In this document: positions 45,025 through 55,326 of the stretch, one piece after another
How the letters are laid out: every line of letters begins with the position of its first letter
Position numbering within the stretch: position 1 is the first letter of the stretch
Assembly: GCA_934045905.1 (NCBI GenBank)
Contig: OW203768.1
Location: 26,069,060-26,133,059, forward strand
Source of the DNA: Leuctra nigra
Taxonomy: Eukaryota > Arthropoda > Insecta > Plecoptera > Leuctridae
DNA length: 64,000 nt
Reading direction: 5' to 3'
Notes under the pieces: model-generated
What the model was told of the DNA's origin: nothing
Seen by the model: only the letters and a program-made list of their open reading frames with translations
The model's database searches: none
Made by a program: the position numbers and the translations under genes

Positions 45025-45900
45025 CCATTACGCTTTATATCTCCTGCATCATGAAAATAAAATAAATACAGCCAAATAAAATTTTAAAAAATGTAAAAAT
45101 ACCTAAAGGTTACACTCGTTCGATCATATTTAAAAGTATTTAAATTTTATATAGTCTGTAGTTTACATCTGTATAGTCTGTATCGAGATTGAACACAACA
45201 TAATGACTGCCACATCAATCCAACCAATAGAAGTATATTTAACCGCGCAGATATTCAGTATAAAGACAGAAGTAAAACGCGACTCGGATCTGTCGACCAA
45301 TCGGAAGGAGCTAACCTGAATTTTACAGTCAACTAAGCCCAATCTAGGCAATATCAACACTACCAGGTGAAGGACACAAGCTCCACAAAGAAAGGCCAAC
45401 GTCAAAACGCTTTATATCTCCTTCGAGTATCAGGAAAATAAAATATAAACAGCCAGCAAACAATAAAATGAAAAGTAAAATGTACATAAAGGGTAGACTT
45501 GTTTGATCATTTTTAAATAGTATTTAAGCATTTAAGTCTTTATTTTACAGTCACCTAAGCCCAAACTAGGCAATATCAACACTACCAGGTGAAGGACACA
45601 AGCTCCACAAAGAAAGGCCAACGTCAAAACGCTTTATATCTCCTTCGAGTATCAGGAAAATAAAATATAAACAGCCAGCAAACAATAAAATGAAAAGTAA
45701 AATGTACATAAAGGGTAGACTTGTTTGATCATTTTTAAATAGTATTTAAGCATTTAAGTCTTTATTTTACAGTCACCTAAGCCCAAACTAGGCAATATCA
45801 ACACTACCATGTGAAAGACACAAGCTCCACAAAGAATGGCCAACGTCACAATGCTTGATATCTCCTGTGAGTATCAGAAAAATTAAATAAAAATAGCCAG
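45025..45900. repeat. 222-bp tandem repeat with a diverged upstream copy
   Basis: CAATATCAACACTACCAGGT occurs at 45349 and 45571, and with one change at 45793, so the period is 222 bp. Units include CGCTTTATATCTCCTTCGAG and CATTTTTAAATAGTATTTAA. A more diverged relative (CGCTTTATATCTCCTGCATC to CATATTTAAAAGTATTTAAA) precedes them at about 45030-45150. No ORF spans it. Confidence 0.9.
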
Positions 45901-45949
45901 CAACTTGATAAAATTGAAACCTCCACATGGGGGTGAGGCGACGTCGATG

Positions 45950-45977
45950 GCTGGGACTGATGCGAATCAGTCCCAGC
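45950..45977. other. Perfect 12-bp hairpin
   Basis: GCTGGGACTGAT, loop GCGA, ATCAGTCCCAGC. The stem is perfect and GC-balanced in AT-rich surroundings. A T9 run follows about 25 bp later. No known RNA family is recognised. Confidence 0.6.
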
Positions 45978-46305
45978 ATTATGATAAACAGCATTATTGG
46001 ATTTTTTTTTAGACCTTTTAGCAGCCCAGGTGGCAAAACTATAAATATTTCTTATTCGCTCTGGGTATATCTTGATTTGCCAGATCCCTGTAAGCAAACT
46101 TCACTATGTAGTGTATACGCACGCGGACAAAGTAGCTGACGAATATTCTTTTTGATGCTGGGCAGCAGCCTGCTGAGAATTCAAGTAGTTCTAATTGCTT
46201 TAATAATTTTTTTCCGCAATGGGCAATTGCGAGGAATGTTTTAATCAATATTGCTTCACAATTTTTTAAATAATCTAAATATTTGCTTGTACATATTATG
46301 TGTAA

Positions 46306-46496
46306 AGCCTCATTTACACGGTGCAACTTGTTGCACAACTTCTGTACCACACTTCTGGGTCACACTTCTTGAATGGAAATTAGAACATGTTTTAAGTTCT
46401 GTGATAAAAAGTTGCATCGTGTAAATACAAAATTGTATGAAAAATTGGAATGTGCCACAGAAGTTGTACAAGAAGTGGCACCGTGTAAATGGGGCC
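46306..46496. mobile_element. PIF/Harbinger-type MITE, 191 bp
   Basis: TIRs are AGCCTCATTTACACGGTGCA and the complement of CACCGTGTAAATGGGGCC, with further pairing of CAACTTCTGT. TAA flanks both sides (46303-46305 and 46497-46499), the 3-bp TWA target duplication of PIF/Harbinger. There is no coding capacity. It splits the P-type transposase relic. Confidence 0.85.
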
Positions 46497-46851
46497 TAAG
46501 GAGTGGAAAGGCCCCTTGCATCATAAGCCTTGAAACTGCAACATATTTTGCTGGAAGTATCTACTTGAGCATTCGAATCGTGCAATATTTTGCTGCACTT
46601 GTCACTATTATGGGTTTCTAAAAAATGTTTCAAAATAGAACCGAATGCGTAGTACATTATTGCATTTTCCTCGTGCAAGGATACATTATCTGAAAGCGTC
46701 TGGATGTTTGGAAGAGAATGGTTTCTTTTCTGTCCTCGAACATCGGGTATTGTATTGGCCAGGTCTTTCAAATATCGTACCCCAGTCAATTGGTTGCGAG
46801 TTGTTAGATTTTGTTGCACGAAGCAGATGATTGATTGATGCTTGTTTGTAA

Positions 46852-46943
46852 ACTCCGTTTCATGGGGTCTAGAGTCCTAGATAGCATGGGCAGGTATAGG
46901 ACTACCCATGTTAAACAGGACTCTAGACTGCATGAAACGGAGT
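46852..46943. mobile_element. 92-bp palindromic MITE-like insertion
   Basis: Almost entirely palindromic: ACTCCGTTTCATG...TCTAGAGTCCT...CATGGG and the complement. Flanking TA dinucleotides are compatible with a Tc1/mariner-type insertion. It interrupts the P-type transposase reading frame. Confidence 0.75.
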
Positions 46944-47210
46944 ATAGGAGCTGATGAACATTTGGACTGTTGGATTATTGCAGTGCCCTCCTCTTTGCCG
47001 TATAACCGAGAATAAATTTTCCAGGCAGTCTTGTGAGAGTCTTCGTGTGAGCAAATAACCAAACTCCGAGTTAGTGTGCAGATCGTCCCACAGTTGAAGT
47101 AATGCATTAATCGTCATAAGCCATCCATTCTTGCATTTAATGCGGGAAGAAATGTCTTTAAAGGGAATAACATTTCCATTTATCCCAATGTACCAGAAAA
47201 AAACACTCAA

Positions 47211-47499
47211 TGGCGACTGAAATAAAGATTAATTAGGCACAGCATGACCTGGAATTGAAATTTATGTTAGTGGTAATGAAGAGTCTGAACCGGAAGTACC
47301 TGCAACTAAAAGAGTCGGTGAAATTAGTTCTGCTGGTCGTATCAGCGGTGAGAGAGCAGTTGGATTTGGGGCTTTATCAATACCTGTTGAGGAATCAATC
47401 TTCATTTCATTAATAAAGTCAGAAATATCAAGTGCAGTTGCAATTCAAATATTGAAGGTAAAGCATTCCATTTTCGGTTAACCTCAAATTGAAGTAATT
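47211..47499 (+). other. Short coding-like stretch before the next ORF
   Basis: The plus frame from about 47257 reads IYVSGNEESEPEVPATKRVG and EISSAGRISGERAVGFGALS, ending QILK with a possible donor AAG followed by GTAAAG at 47458. No family is recognised. It may be a 5' exon of the ORF at 47533 or part of an unrelated remnant. Confidence 0.3.
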
Positions 47500-47532
47500 T
47501 TGTTAAATTTGGTGTTGTGTTCTTGTGTAACA

Positions 47533-48108
47533 ATGGCACCACAAAAACAACCTAAAAGCTTGTTGCAACTGAAACGCAATGAGGTGAGGAAACTAGTGTT
47601 GAAGAATTGTATTGATATTGATGTGACCTACAGTTATAATGACCCATCATGGCAGGAAGAAGTTGACAGTCTCCATGCATTGTTGGTGGAACATATTCAT
47701 GCTACGGAGTGGGACAACATGTGCGGTGTTGTGTTCGAAACTGCATCACAAGACAGTGTGTTTATGAAGGTGCACAGACACATGAAGAAGTTGGTTGTCA
47801 AGCGGCTGTGTAGGATTATCAAGAGGAGCGGGTTTTACAGTTACGTGACGCCACCAAGGCCAATAACAGAAGAGGTCGCAAGACACCGGGATTTCTGGCT
47901 ACAGCTAGTCGGCAAGCTGGTCAACATTGAGAGTTTGGATATGGGGAAAATCAGCTGCGAGGAAGTATTTGCTGTAATCGAAGAAAACTGCAAAAAATCC
48001 AAGAAGATGAAGAATTGCACAAAGTTACGCTCTTTGAGTTTTGGATCACGTTTTACAGTCATGACAAATTTGGCAAGGGTTGGTAGGTTCATGTTAATCA
48101 ATCATTAA
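47533..48108 (+). CDS. Uncharacterised protein, possibly an F-box or leucine-rich-repeat-type exon
   Basis: The open frame is 202 codons from 47500, but I favour the second ATG at 47533 (AACAATGGC, good context), giving 191 codons. It starts MAPQKQPKSLLQLKRNEVRK and LVLKNCIDIDVTYS. The middle is rich in Val, Lys and His (MKVHRHMKKLVVKRLCRIIK), and the C-terminal part has CTKLRSLSFGSRF. The SLLxLxxNxxRKLVxxxC start resembles the LRR/F-box style of expanded insect families, but no F-box is certain. GTTG followed by GTAGGT near 48082 could be a donor, in which case the last codons are intronic. No transposon domain is seen. Confidence 0.45.
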   Translation: MAPQKQPKSLLQLKRNEVRKLVLKNCIDIDVTYSYNDPSWQEEVDSLHALLVEHIHATEWDNMCGVVFETASQDSVFMKVHRHMKKLVVKRLCRIIKRSGFYSYVTPPRPITEEVARHRDFWLQLVGKLVNIESLDMGKISCEEVFAVIEENCKKSKKMKNCTKLRSLSFGSRFTVMTNLARVGRFMLINH

Positions 48109-48261
48109 TTTCCAAAAACAATTAAGAGAACACACATTAGTTTTTTTGAATTTATTGAATAATTATTCTTTAACGTGAGAAATTCGTAACGCTTACTAGG
48201 TAAACCTTGCTTCAAAATAAAGAATAAAAAACAAGTAGCGCACTAACAAAAATGAGCATCA

Positions 48262-48640
48262 CAAAATGAATCGATAATACAGAATTAAAGACGTACAAGA
48301 GACTAAATTCTTAGGAATAACTATTGATGAAAACCTCAACTGGAAAAGTCACTGTCAAAAACTGTTAATTAAATTGAATTCTGCATATTTTCCCCTCAAA
48401 ACAATTATTTCGCTAACAAATATGAATACAGCGAAGCTTGTCTACCATGCAAATTGCGAGTCCCACATAAGGTATGGAATACGATTTTGTGGTAACTCAA
48501 CCAATACAAATAAAATCTTTACAGTGAAGCGGAAGGCAATACGAACGCCGTATGGATTAAATTATAAAAACACTACCTCGTACAAAAAGCCAGATTATAT
48601 AAAATACATTCCCCAGCCTATACATGTTAGAATTTCTCCC
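48262..48640 (+). pseudogene. LINE RT C-terminal fragment (jockey/CR1-like)
   Basis: The plus frame reads VQETKFLGITIDENLNWKSH, then CQKLLIKLNSAYFPLKTIIS, LVYHANCESHIRYGIRFCGN and VKRKAIRTPYG. The family pattern is VxxxKFLGxxIDxxLxWxxH, KLxxAxxxLRxL, YYAxxxSxxxYGIxxWG, xQKRAIRxI. Both the upstream catalytic part and the 3' end are missing; after about 48600 the frame drifts. Confidence 0.8.
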
Positions 48641-49109
48641 AGCGACCAAACTAAGAAAAGATGTTACACAAAACATGTTTGTTTTGTTGGCATAAAGCAC
48701 AGGGCAACGAGAAATTGAGTGTCAGCATGAATTGCATTCGACCTTAGAGAGCGGCGCTCCAAAGCAGGTCGGATTCTGTCCAAGAGGTCAAGAAATAGAG
48801 ACCTGCTGCGACTCTTGTAGTTTGGTAAAGCTGGAAGTCGCTCAACGCAGCATCCCTCATTCTTGGCAGAATAAGCCTCTCTTATTACCCTTATTCTGTA
48901 TCTATGAATGCGTATGAATCCTTTTGTACCAATAACAAAGATAATTTTGTTACAACAGCGTTGTTAGATTCAGAAAATGTTCATCTCTAAATAATAAAAA
49001 TTAAACTTTGATTTGGTCAACTCGAACTGTGCAAACAAATCGTCAAAGTTAAGTGGCTGAATTCCCCCTTCCACTAGAAAAAAAGAAAGCATTGTTATGG
49101 CAACTTAGA
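48641..49109. other. No gene recognised
   Basis: Short ORF at 48732-48917 without a recognisable family. Confidence 0.35.
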
Positions 49110-49440
49110 AGAGAGAGTTCAAGAGTATGTGAGTACTGCTTAAGTGGGAACAAGGAGAGTAAGCAGCAGAAACAGTAACAGTAAGCACGCTATTTCATGT
49201 TTGTATGTTACTTCTGCTCTGAAAATTGATATTTTTATCATGTCCAGAAGACTTCCATCGGATTAAGATCGCTTTTGCTGAAAATATTGAAAATAGTGAT
49301 ATTTGAAAATATATGTATAGCAAATGCATTGAAGCGTATTCCATTTCTAAAGGTAACTAAGTAATAAGTTGAAATGTATAAATTGCACAGACACTTGTCG
49401 GCAGTCGGAGGCTCAACGTGTCGGACGTGAGTAGTATGCA
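49110..49440 (+). repeat. Composite dispersed repeat, modules M2 plus M3 (internally deleted)
   Basis: M2 as in 26905-27147, with a small duplication of the GAAAATATTGAAAATA segment. In M3, ACACTTG jumps directly to TCGGCAGTCGGAGGCTCAAC, skipping about 95 bp. It ends near GGACGTGAGTAGTATGCATG. Confidence 0.85.
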
Positions 49441-49564
49441 TGCTTGTTGGGGACACAAAGGATGCCGCCGTCAATCATCATTAGTCACGGTCAATTAGTC
49501 AAAGGGTGCCGCATTTTGTCCTGTCACTCATAATCACACGGTCAATTACCCCTGTCATTACTTC

Positions 49565-49762
49565 AGGTCAATTAAACAAATTTGCATAATCAATCTAATC
49601 AATCAAAAAGTGCATTCAATCAATCAAAAAGCGCATATTAAATTCAATCTAATAAAAACTGCATATTAAATCCAATCAATTAAAAAGTCCATTCAATCAA
49701 TCAAAAACCGCATATTAAATTCAGTCAATCAAAAAGTTCATTCAATCAAGTGCATATTAATC
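49565..49762. repeat. Degenerate minisatellite of CAATCAATCAAAAAG type
   Basis: Alternating CAATCAATCAAAAAGYGCATT and GCATATTAAATTCAATC motifs, roughly 27 to 55 bp apart, occur at least six times. No ORF. Confidence 0.75.
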
Positions 49763-50366
49763 TTGGTCTTCAGAGGCGCGCGCATTGCTGTGTAATCTTG
49801 GAATCAGTAACTATAACTAGTCTTAACTTGAAAACGCAGGTATTTGTACTACGTCATCGTGACCAGGTAGGGAAAGGGTGTGGTTCTTTTGTATCCAACA
49901 ACAACACTTGACATTGAGTGACCATCAATAGGAACAAGGGTTAAGTGGCATTGTTAATGTTTACACCTGAGTACGTATATAGTGCGCTTCATTGGTTTTC
50001 TTTAGACAAATCTTTATCGGACTTCCCTTCTTAAACAATAGAAATGAGGGTGCGCTGCCCAACCCTTGGCACACGTGCTTTGAAATAACAACTGAACGAG
50101 GTGAAAGTAAAGAAGGACTCTTGGTGTAGATCACTAACCGCATATTTCATAATTTAAAAGTGTAAAGTGGTAGTGGTTCGATCCCCGAGGGTTCTCCTTT
50201 TTTATTTTCCAGCGCTTATCTCTTTTCAATTAAAATAAAACAATTTGTTATTAACACTATATGGAAGAGGCGGGGTTTACTCAATAACACAACAGATTTC
50301 TTATTAACCAGTATATTGAATGAAAAATTACACAGTACATTCATGAAAATACATAGTCATACATAA
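49763..50366. other. No gene recognised
   Basis: GGTTCGATCCCCGAGGG near 50170 looks like a Pol III B box followed by T6, but a tRNA fold is not formed. No protein signature. Confidence 0.4.
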
Positions 50367-51136
50367 TCAATTATTAGAAACATCTTCCCACCAACCACTT
50401 TGGTACTCTAAAATATTGTCTATATCCAACTCAATCATCACTTCACGCACACTAAATGGAATGTCCTGATCTTCAAATGCTTCGATCCACTTTTTTGCTG
50501 TTGATTTTGGAGGTACACTTTCAATAAAATCATCGTCGTCACTGTCTAAGCACTCGTTTTAAACATTTCCCAGTACTCTTCAAGTGTATTCTTCGGCGGT
50601 GGACCTTCGCGAATCCTCTTCAGAGTGCTCGAAAACCAAAGCGCATAGAGCCTGCTTTTACTTTCCAGAACTTCGACGCTTATCATGATACAGGGTTTGA
50701 TTTTAAAAAGATGTTCAATTGTTGCTTGCTCGAGAAATATACTGTTTCCACCGTTGATTGGCTTGATGCCTACTACATATTCACAATTTCTTAGCTCGGT
50801 TGTGAATAATAAATTAGGGCCAATAGTTCTCGAAGCAAAACTAACTGTATAAGGATCGAAAACACAGGCATACGCAACTGATAAATCACTGTAGAACTGG
50901 ATCCATTCTTGCGAAGAAAAGTATGTCTTATCTCCATTTCTTGATGACAGAGTAACAACGGCCAAGAACTTCTTCAGGGGGTCCGCTCCCACGATAACAC
51001 TTTGCGTTTTATTAAGAGTAAATAGTCTATTCAATACCGTAGGAATGTCTTCTTGTTTCACGTTCTCCACACTTTCTTCAACAGCACGCCGTTTATATGA
51101 TACACCGAAACCAACTTCAGCACTCAGTTTAAACAT
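50367..51136 (-). pseudogene. Uncharacterised single-frame gene with one apparent frameshift
   Basis: Starts MFKLSAEVGFGVSYKRRAVE at 51136 and runs 196 codons to TAG at 50546: KTQSVIVGADPLKKFLAVVT, TYFSSQEWIQFYSDLSVAYA, VVGIKPINGGNSIFLEQATI and EHLFKIKPCIMISVEVLESK, ending TLEEYWEMFK. Just before that stop, a neighbouring frame continues sensibly: NECLDSDDDDFIESVPPKST, AKKWIEAFEDQDIPFSVREV and EYQSGWWEDVSNN, stopping at 50367. One lost or gained base near 50556 (or a sequencing error in the TTTAAAACG run) would give about 255 codons. I recognise no domain. The acidic C-terminal segment and balanced composition argue that this was a real protein. Confidence 0.5.
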
Positions 51137-51692
51137 GTTACTTGTTTGGATACTGGAATCAGACTGACTCTTTACAGCTCTTTCGAAAAGGTGTAGAGGA
51201 GGGAGACACCGTCACCTGCATGTACAAGATTCAACAGGTTTAAGCATATTTAAGCATATTTAATATCACAAACAAAATATAACAAGCAATTTGATTATTG
51301 TCATCAGTGTACAACTAATCCTGAACAAAATCATTATGTGCAAGCTGAGGAGTGTTTTCTTCTCATCTGAGCGCTCCACTGCCTTAAAAAGTGGCGGTTC
51401 AAATGTAGGTTTGGCGGTGCATTTGAAAATTTTGAAATAACAAAATGTTTGTTCTTTTTGGCTGATGGCTGTCACAACCGTGGTCGATTAAAATGAGACG
51501 ATCTTACAAACGTTATTTATATGAAGATTATGTTATGTTAAGATTACGATTATGTTAGGTCCAATATATATCGGCGTGAAGCCAAATCTGCCGTCGTAAT
51601 TGCTCTAGGTCGCTCAGGAGCCAAGATAATCGCATTACAAGAAATAACATTTTTCAAATTTAATATCATGCTATTCTAGAGAACGCGACACC
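51137..51692. other. No gene recognised
   Basis: AT-rich upstream region of the preceding gene. A weak 69-codon minus ORF lies at 51266-51475. Confidence 0.35.
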
Positions 51693-51944
51693 CTAGGGGA
51701 ACGAGTGTAAGTCATTTACGTCCCATTTAACGGCGTGATGCAACACATTCAAACTGCGATACGTTAACAGACACAACTGTTCCGCCGCAGACATCAGCAA
51801 GTTCATATCACTTTGTCCCAATCTCAACATCTTGAAATCTCCTGTAATCTCCTGTGTGTGAGAGTATCTTGTAAAATTGGTGCTAGTATAGTTTAGCGAT
51901 GGTAATGTTGTCGAAGCTATTGGACAAACCTGTAGGAATCTTAC

Positions 51945-52242
51945 CCGATTGGTTTTGAATTCTTTCGTGTCGCATTTTATGTAGCGCGACCTCAAAGACT
52001 GTCAGCTTCGACCTGGAAAGAAAAGGATAAACAAGCAAATATATAATATAATGGCATTTCACATCTTGGAATTCAGTTACTAAATTGAATATTTATTTTC
52101 TCCGAGTTAACCTTCCACAATACCTCGTTTTTCCAAATCTGTCCAAGTTGAGCTCCATGCATCTCTCACAGTGACATCGTACAGGTAAATATTGCCGCGA
52201 AAAGAGTTTATAGCTGCAATAGTTTGTTGACAACTCCTCATC
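51945..52242 (-). other. Two possible exons on the minus strand
   Basis: Exon-like 52134-52242: acceptor GACGCAAG, MRSCQQTIAAINSFRGNIYL, YDVTVRDAWSSTWTDLEKR, donor GAG followed by GTATTG. Exon-like 51945-52012: acceptor CTTTCCAG, SKLTVFEVALHKMRHERIQN, donor GG followed by GTAAGATTCC. Both are stop-free with plausible splice sites, but their phases do not join directly. They may belong with the peptide at 52395-52510 in one unrecognised host gene. Confidence 0.3.
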
Positions 52243-52394
52243 TTGCGTCAATACTTATTGTTGGGCAAGCACTTTGTTCGAAAGAAGATTTGTTCACGTG
52301 AAGCTGAGCGGGTGCAATAAAGTGCACAGCTTAAATCTCCTCGGAATGTTTACATGAATTGTTTTCGGAAAAATCGATGTGTACAATTACTTCG

Positions 52395-52510
52395 CCAGAC
52401 GGCCGAAGTAGACGGCCCTGAGAATGTCGTCCAAGTCATTGTTGGAAAAAGGGCGGAGGCGAGATGACACGTCGTATTGAGGTACGACCTGCCATAAGTC
52501 CTGGTCACCG
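52395..52510 (-). other. Possible exon related to the peptide at 41060-41190
   Basis: The minus frame reads ELLVPGDQDLWQVVPQYDVS, SRLRPFSNNDLDDILRAVYF, GRLA, then GAA followed by GTAATT as a possible donor. It shares PGDxDxWxVxxxYxVxSxLRxFS and a following acidic/Leu helix ending in xIYxxxL or AVYFGRL with the peptide in the 41 kb remnant. The family is unknown. Confidence 0.4.
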
Positions 52511-53599
52511 GGGACAAGAAGTTCAAAAGTTGTCTTCGTTAATTAAAAAAGCATTAAAAGGTGAAACACCTCTTTCATTATAGGTACCTAATCTAATCGA
52601 ATTCCAAATCATTTAGGACTTTTTGAAGTTAGCACCTTGCCTCGCACTGCTTCTTAAGGTTGAGTTGAGACGCCTCATCTGTGGAGCCAGGCTTATAAGA
52701 TAATGCTCGATGTCATCCATTTGTTTCTGTTATAAGAAAACATTTAAAAGGATGAGGTAATTCCTAATACAGTGATTGAATATAATTTATTAATTAAGTT
52801 GCAAAGTTAAAGATTTATTTGTCAAGAAATACAAATTTTCAAATAGGTAAATAATACAGATTATGTGGTTTGAACAGAGTGGTGTGCGAATTTAGAAAAT
52901 ATCTGGTTGAATTGGGGCTCGAACCTGGAATCTCTCACAAATGCCAGAGAAGAGATCGGATAAATGTATGGTAAAATGCATTATGTTTATAAAAATGAAG
53001 GGATTAAGATACATCGATATTCGGAAGTTGCACATTTAGGTACATACCCGTGGTGGGCTTTCGTTTGCCTTCAAGACAGCCAAAAAATCATTGTCCCCGA
53101 TGACTTTTTTCTTCGGAGGTTTGATTTGGCTATTAGGAAGTGGCCTGCTTTGATTCCCTCGGAGAGGTTCTAGAGGATTGTCATTCCTCTCCGTGGAATT
53201 GTGTGGGGAGGCCCGGAACGACTGCTCCGGTAAGCGACGAATATCCTCTTATGTGCCATATTGACTTGATTAGCGCTGATAACCTCGCTGTTGAGCGCTA
53301 CAAATCATAATATCTGTCAATCTACCACATTCCATCGAACGATGCTCCGATTCTATCGCTGGAGATCATTGTTCCTGACGTCTTCGTTTCACTGGCAAGT
53401 TTTTTTTGTTACCCTCAAAATTGCCTTCACGTGTTGCTTGTAGCATTTTTGCGAATACGAGGTGGCATATCCATAAGCCGGCCAAACGTATTTCCTACAC
53501 TGTGCCCGCTTCCAATTTGCCAGTTCACCTTAAAACTTAGGCCTTGTTTCTTTGATGTAATTTGGGGTTCACTTCTAATCCACAGGCACTACAAACTAC
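52511..53599. other. No gene recognised
   Basis: A 69-codon plus ORF at 52964-53173 has no recognisable family. GGGGCTCGAACC at about 52915 is a B-box-like sequence on the minus strand without a tRNA fold. Confidence 0.4.
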
Positions 53600-54010
53600 T
53601 CAAATACTGATAGTAATATACAAATACTGAATTGTAGACCCTTGTGGCACACCAATATTTATAATTACCTCATCAGAATAATGAATTCCAGTGAGATTTA
53701 TTAATTTAGTAACTTGCTTCCTATCTGTTAGATAGGATTTAATCCAATTAAGAGAGACCCCATTAATTCCAAAGTATGTTAACTTGGTTAATAATTTTTT
53801 AAGATTTACCATGTCAAATGCTTTCGAAAAGTCATAAAAATTCCGATCGCCGAATTCTTACTGACCAATGAATCGAAAACATTATTTATGAAACTCATGA
53901 TTGCTGAAATTGTTGATTTACCTCTTCTAAATCCATGTTGCTTGGATCTGTAACTAATCAACTGTTCTTCATATGATAATGAACAACTGACATCTGACTG
54001 AGGAGAAAAA
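53600..54010 (-). pseudogene. LINE reverse transcriptase fragment (jockey/CR1-like)
   Basis: The minus strand reads QHGFRRGKSTISAIMSFINN, VFDSLVSKNSAIGIF, then (frameshifted) DFSKAFDMVNLKKLLTKLTY, FGINGVSLNWIKSYLTDRKQ and INIGVPQGST. These are RT blocks QxGFRxGxST, D-x-SKAFDxVNxxxLLxKLxxxGIxGxxxxWIxSYLxxRxQ and GVPQGS. The catalytic YxDD block is missing because the fragment ends near 53640. Confidence 0.9.
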
Positions 54011-54934
54011 GTGAGCTTAGTATCTTGCTCTCTAGGTGTCTCTGCTTATTCGTCGGTGACTTCTGGCACACTTCCCAGTTGCCAGAAAGTTGCCGCTGCA
54101 ATGGCCGGCAAACCACCACCTATTTGGTATAATCTTTCTCTAAGGACATTAAATATGTTATACTGGTGTTGAGCAGGTGTTGACTGGGTGTGGTTACATG
54201 TTGAGTATTAACTCTATTGACACTAAATTGTAGCCAGGTAATAAATTTATTTGTTTATTCATAAGTTGCAGATTTTTCTCGAATTATCTCAGTGCGGAAT
54301 TCGGCATTTCTTCTTGCTCTCAATTATACGATTCTTAATCTCTAGCCTGGAGCAGCATTTCAAAGCTTAGATACCTCACTGTATCATTCATCTCCTCTCA
54401 TTTAATCATCATGTCCAAGAAAGTGTTCTGCACTAGTTCTTTAATGCAACCCAGTTTTATTAAAAGGTTATAGGAATTCTCATGCATATTTCCACAACCA
54501 CACTTATTGTCCAAACATAACCTGCAACTCCACGAGGCTGCCTCTTCAACCTCCTTCAGGTCCAACTATTTGATGGATGGGCATTTAAAGTGATTCCATG
54601 TCTCACAGCAATCGCATAGAACACCCTTTAGCTACAATTGTGTTGCATATTTGCAATGATCACTTTATTTCATGTGTTTAATACTTCTACCTGGTTGAGG
54701 CACCTCCCGTTTCAAATCCATGGCAATCCCGTGGACAGAGACCATCGCTGTCTTCGCAACAATTGTACATTGTACAATTGTACAAAACACCTAGACATGA
54801 AGAAGAGAACCAGTTAGTAGCAAATAGTACTTACTGCATGGTAGTTTGTACCAATTTGATTTGTAACACTTAAAACACTACTCGTTACACACTCTTTATG
54901 TCAAGTTAAAAAATCAGTTTTGAAACCGAGAATA
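54011..54934. other. No gene recognised
   Basis: Nested palindromic TTGTACAATTGTACA sequence at about 54763-54785. Otherwise nothing identifiable. Confidence 0.4.
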
Positions 54935-55060
54935 AATTCCTTGGTTACAATCATTCAATAATTGGCATGCATCAAAAGTTAAACAATTCAACTATAAACA
55001 ATATGCATTGTTGCTATTTTCATTATAGTTTGTTCCCAAGACAACCCAATGACGATTGGA
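54935..55060 (+). repeat. Composite dispersed repeat, module M1 left part
   Basis: TTCCTTGGTTACAATCATTC, CAATAATTGGCATGC, TATGCATTGTTGCTATTTTC and ATTATAGTTTGTTCCCAAGA align with 5520-5640 and 63490-63615. The exon-like ATG is replaced by TTG here. Confidence 0.65.
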
Positions 55061-55326
55061 CTTTATCCACACACATGAGGAAAGTGATATGAGAAGTGAA
55101 ATACTCATAGAATGTTTTTCCCGTCATCTCGCACCTATTCTGTTTTGAATGTGATCAACATAGTTGCGATCGCGTGTTTCTAGCGAAGAGATAATCTAAG
55201 TGTAAACACTTTTTATCTTCTAATATTATGTAGAAATTATGTCCTCAATGTAATAAAATCTGGAATTTTGAAGTCTGCTTACCTGTGGGATCATGCAAGT
55301 CACTCTTTTCTGTTTAATGATTTTTA

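Larger units (their letters stand above)
46039..47210 (-). pseudogene. P-element-type (THAP9-like) transposase remnant split by two MITEs
   Basis: Minus strand, in order: FKDISSRIKCKNGWLMTINA, LLQLWDDL, then FGYLLTRRLSQDCLENLFSV and IRQRGGHCNNPTVQMF, the conserved LLTRRLxQDxLENxFxxxRxxGG core. After the 92-bp insertion comes ENAIMYYAFGSILKHF, then C..IL and CCSFKAYDARGLSTP. After the 191-bp insertion comes SKYLDYLKNCEAILIKTFLA, then YFVRVRIHYIVKFAYRDLAN with a basic end. These are the C-terminal segments of P superfamily transposases. The N-terminal THAP finger and GTP-binding part are absent. Frameshifts occur at the joins. Confidence 0.8.

Noticed and set aside
50155..50205. tRNA gene suggested by GGTTCGATCCCC followed by a T run
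   Set aside because: The bases flanking the B-box-like loop do not form a T stem, and no acceptor, D or anticodon arms can be drawn. At best it is a decayed tRNA-derived sequence.
52905..52935. Minus-strand tRNA or SINE head suggested by GGTTCGAGCCCC
   Set aside because: The T stem does not pair and no A box lies at the right distance.
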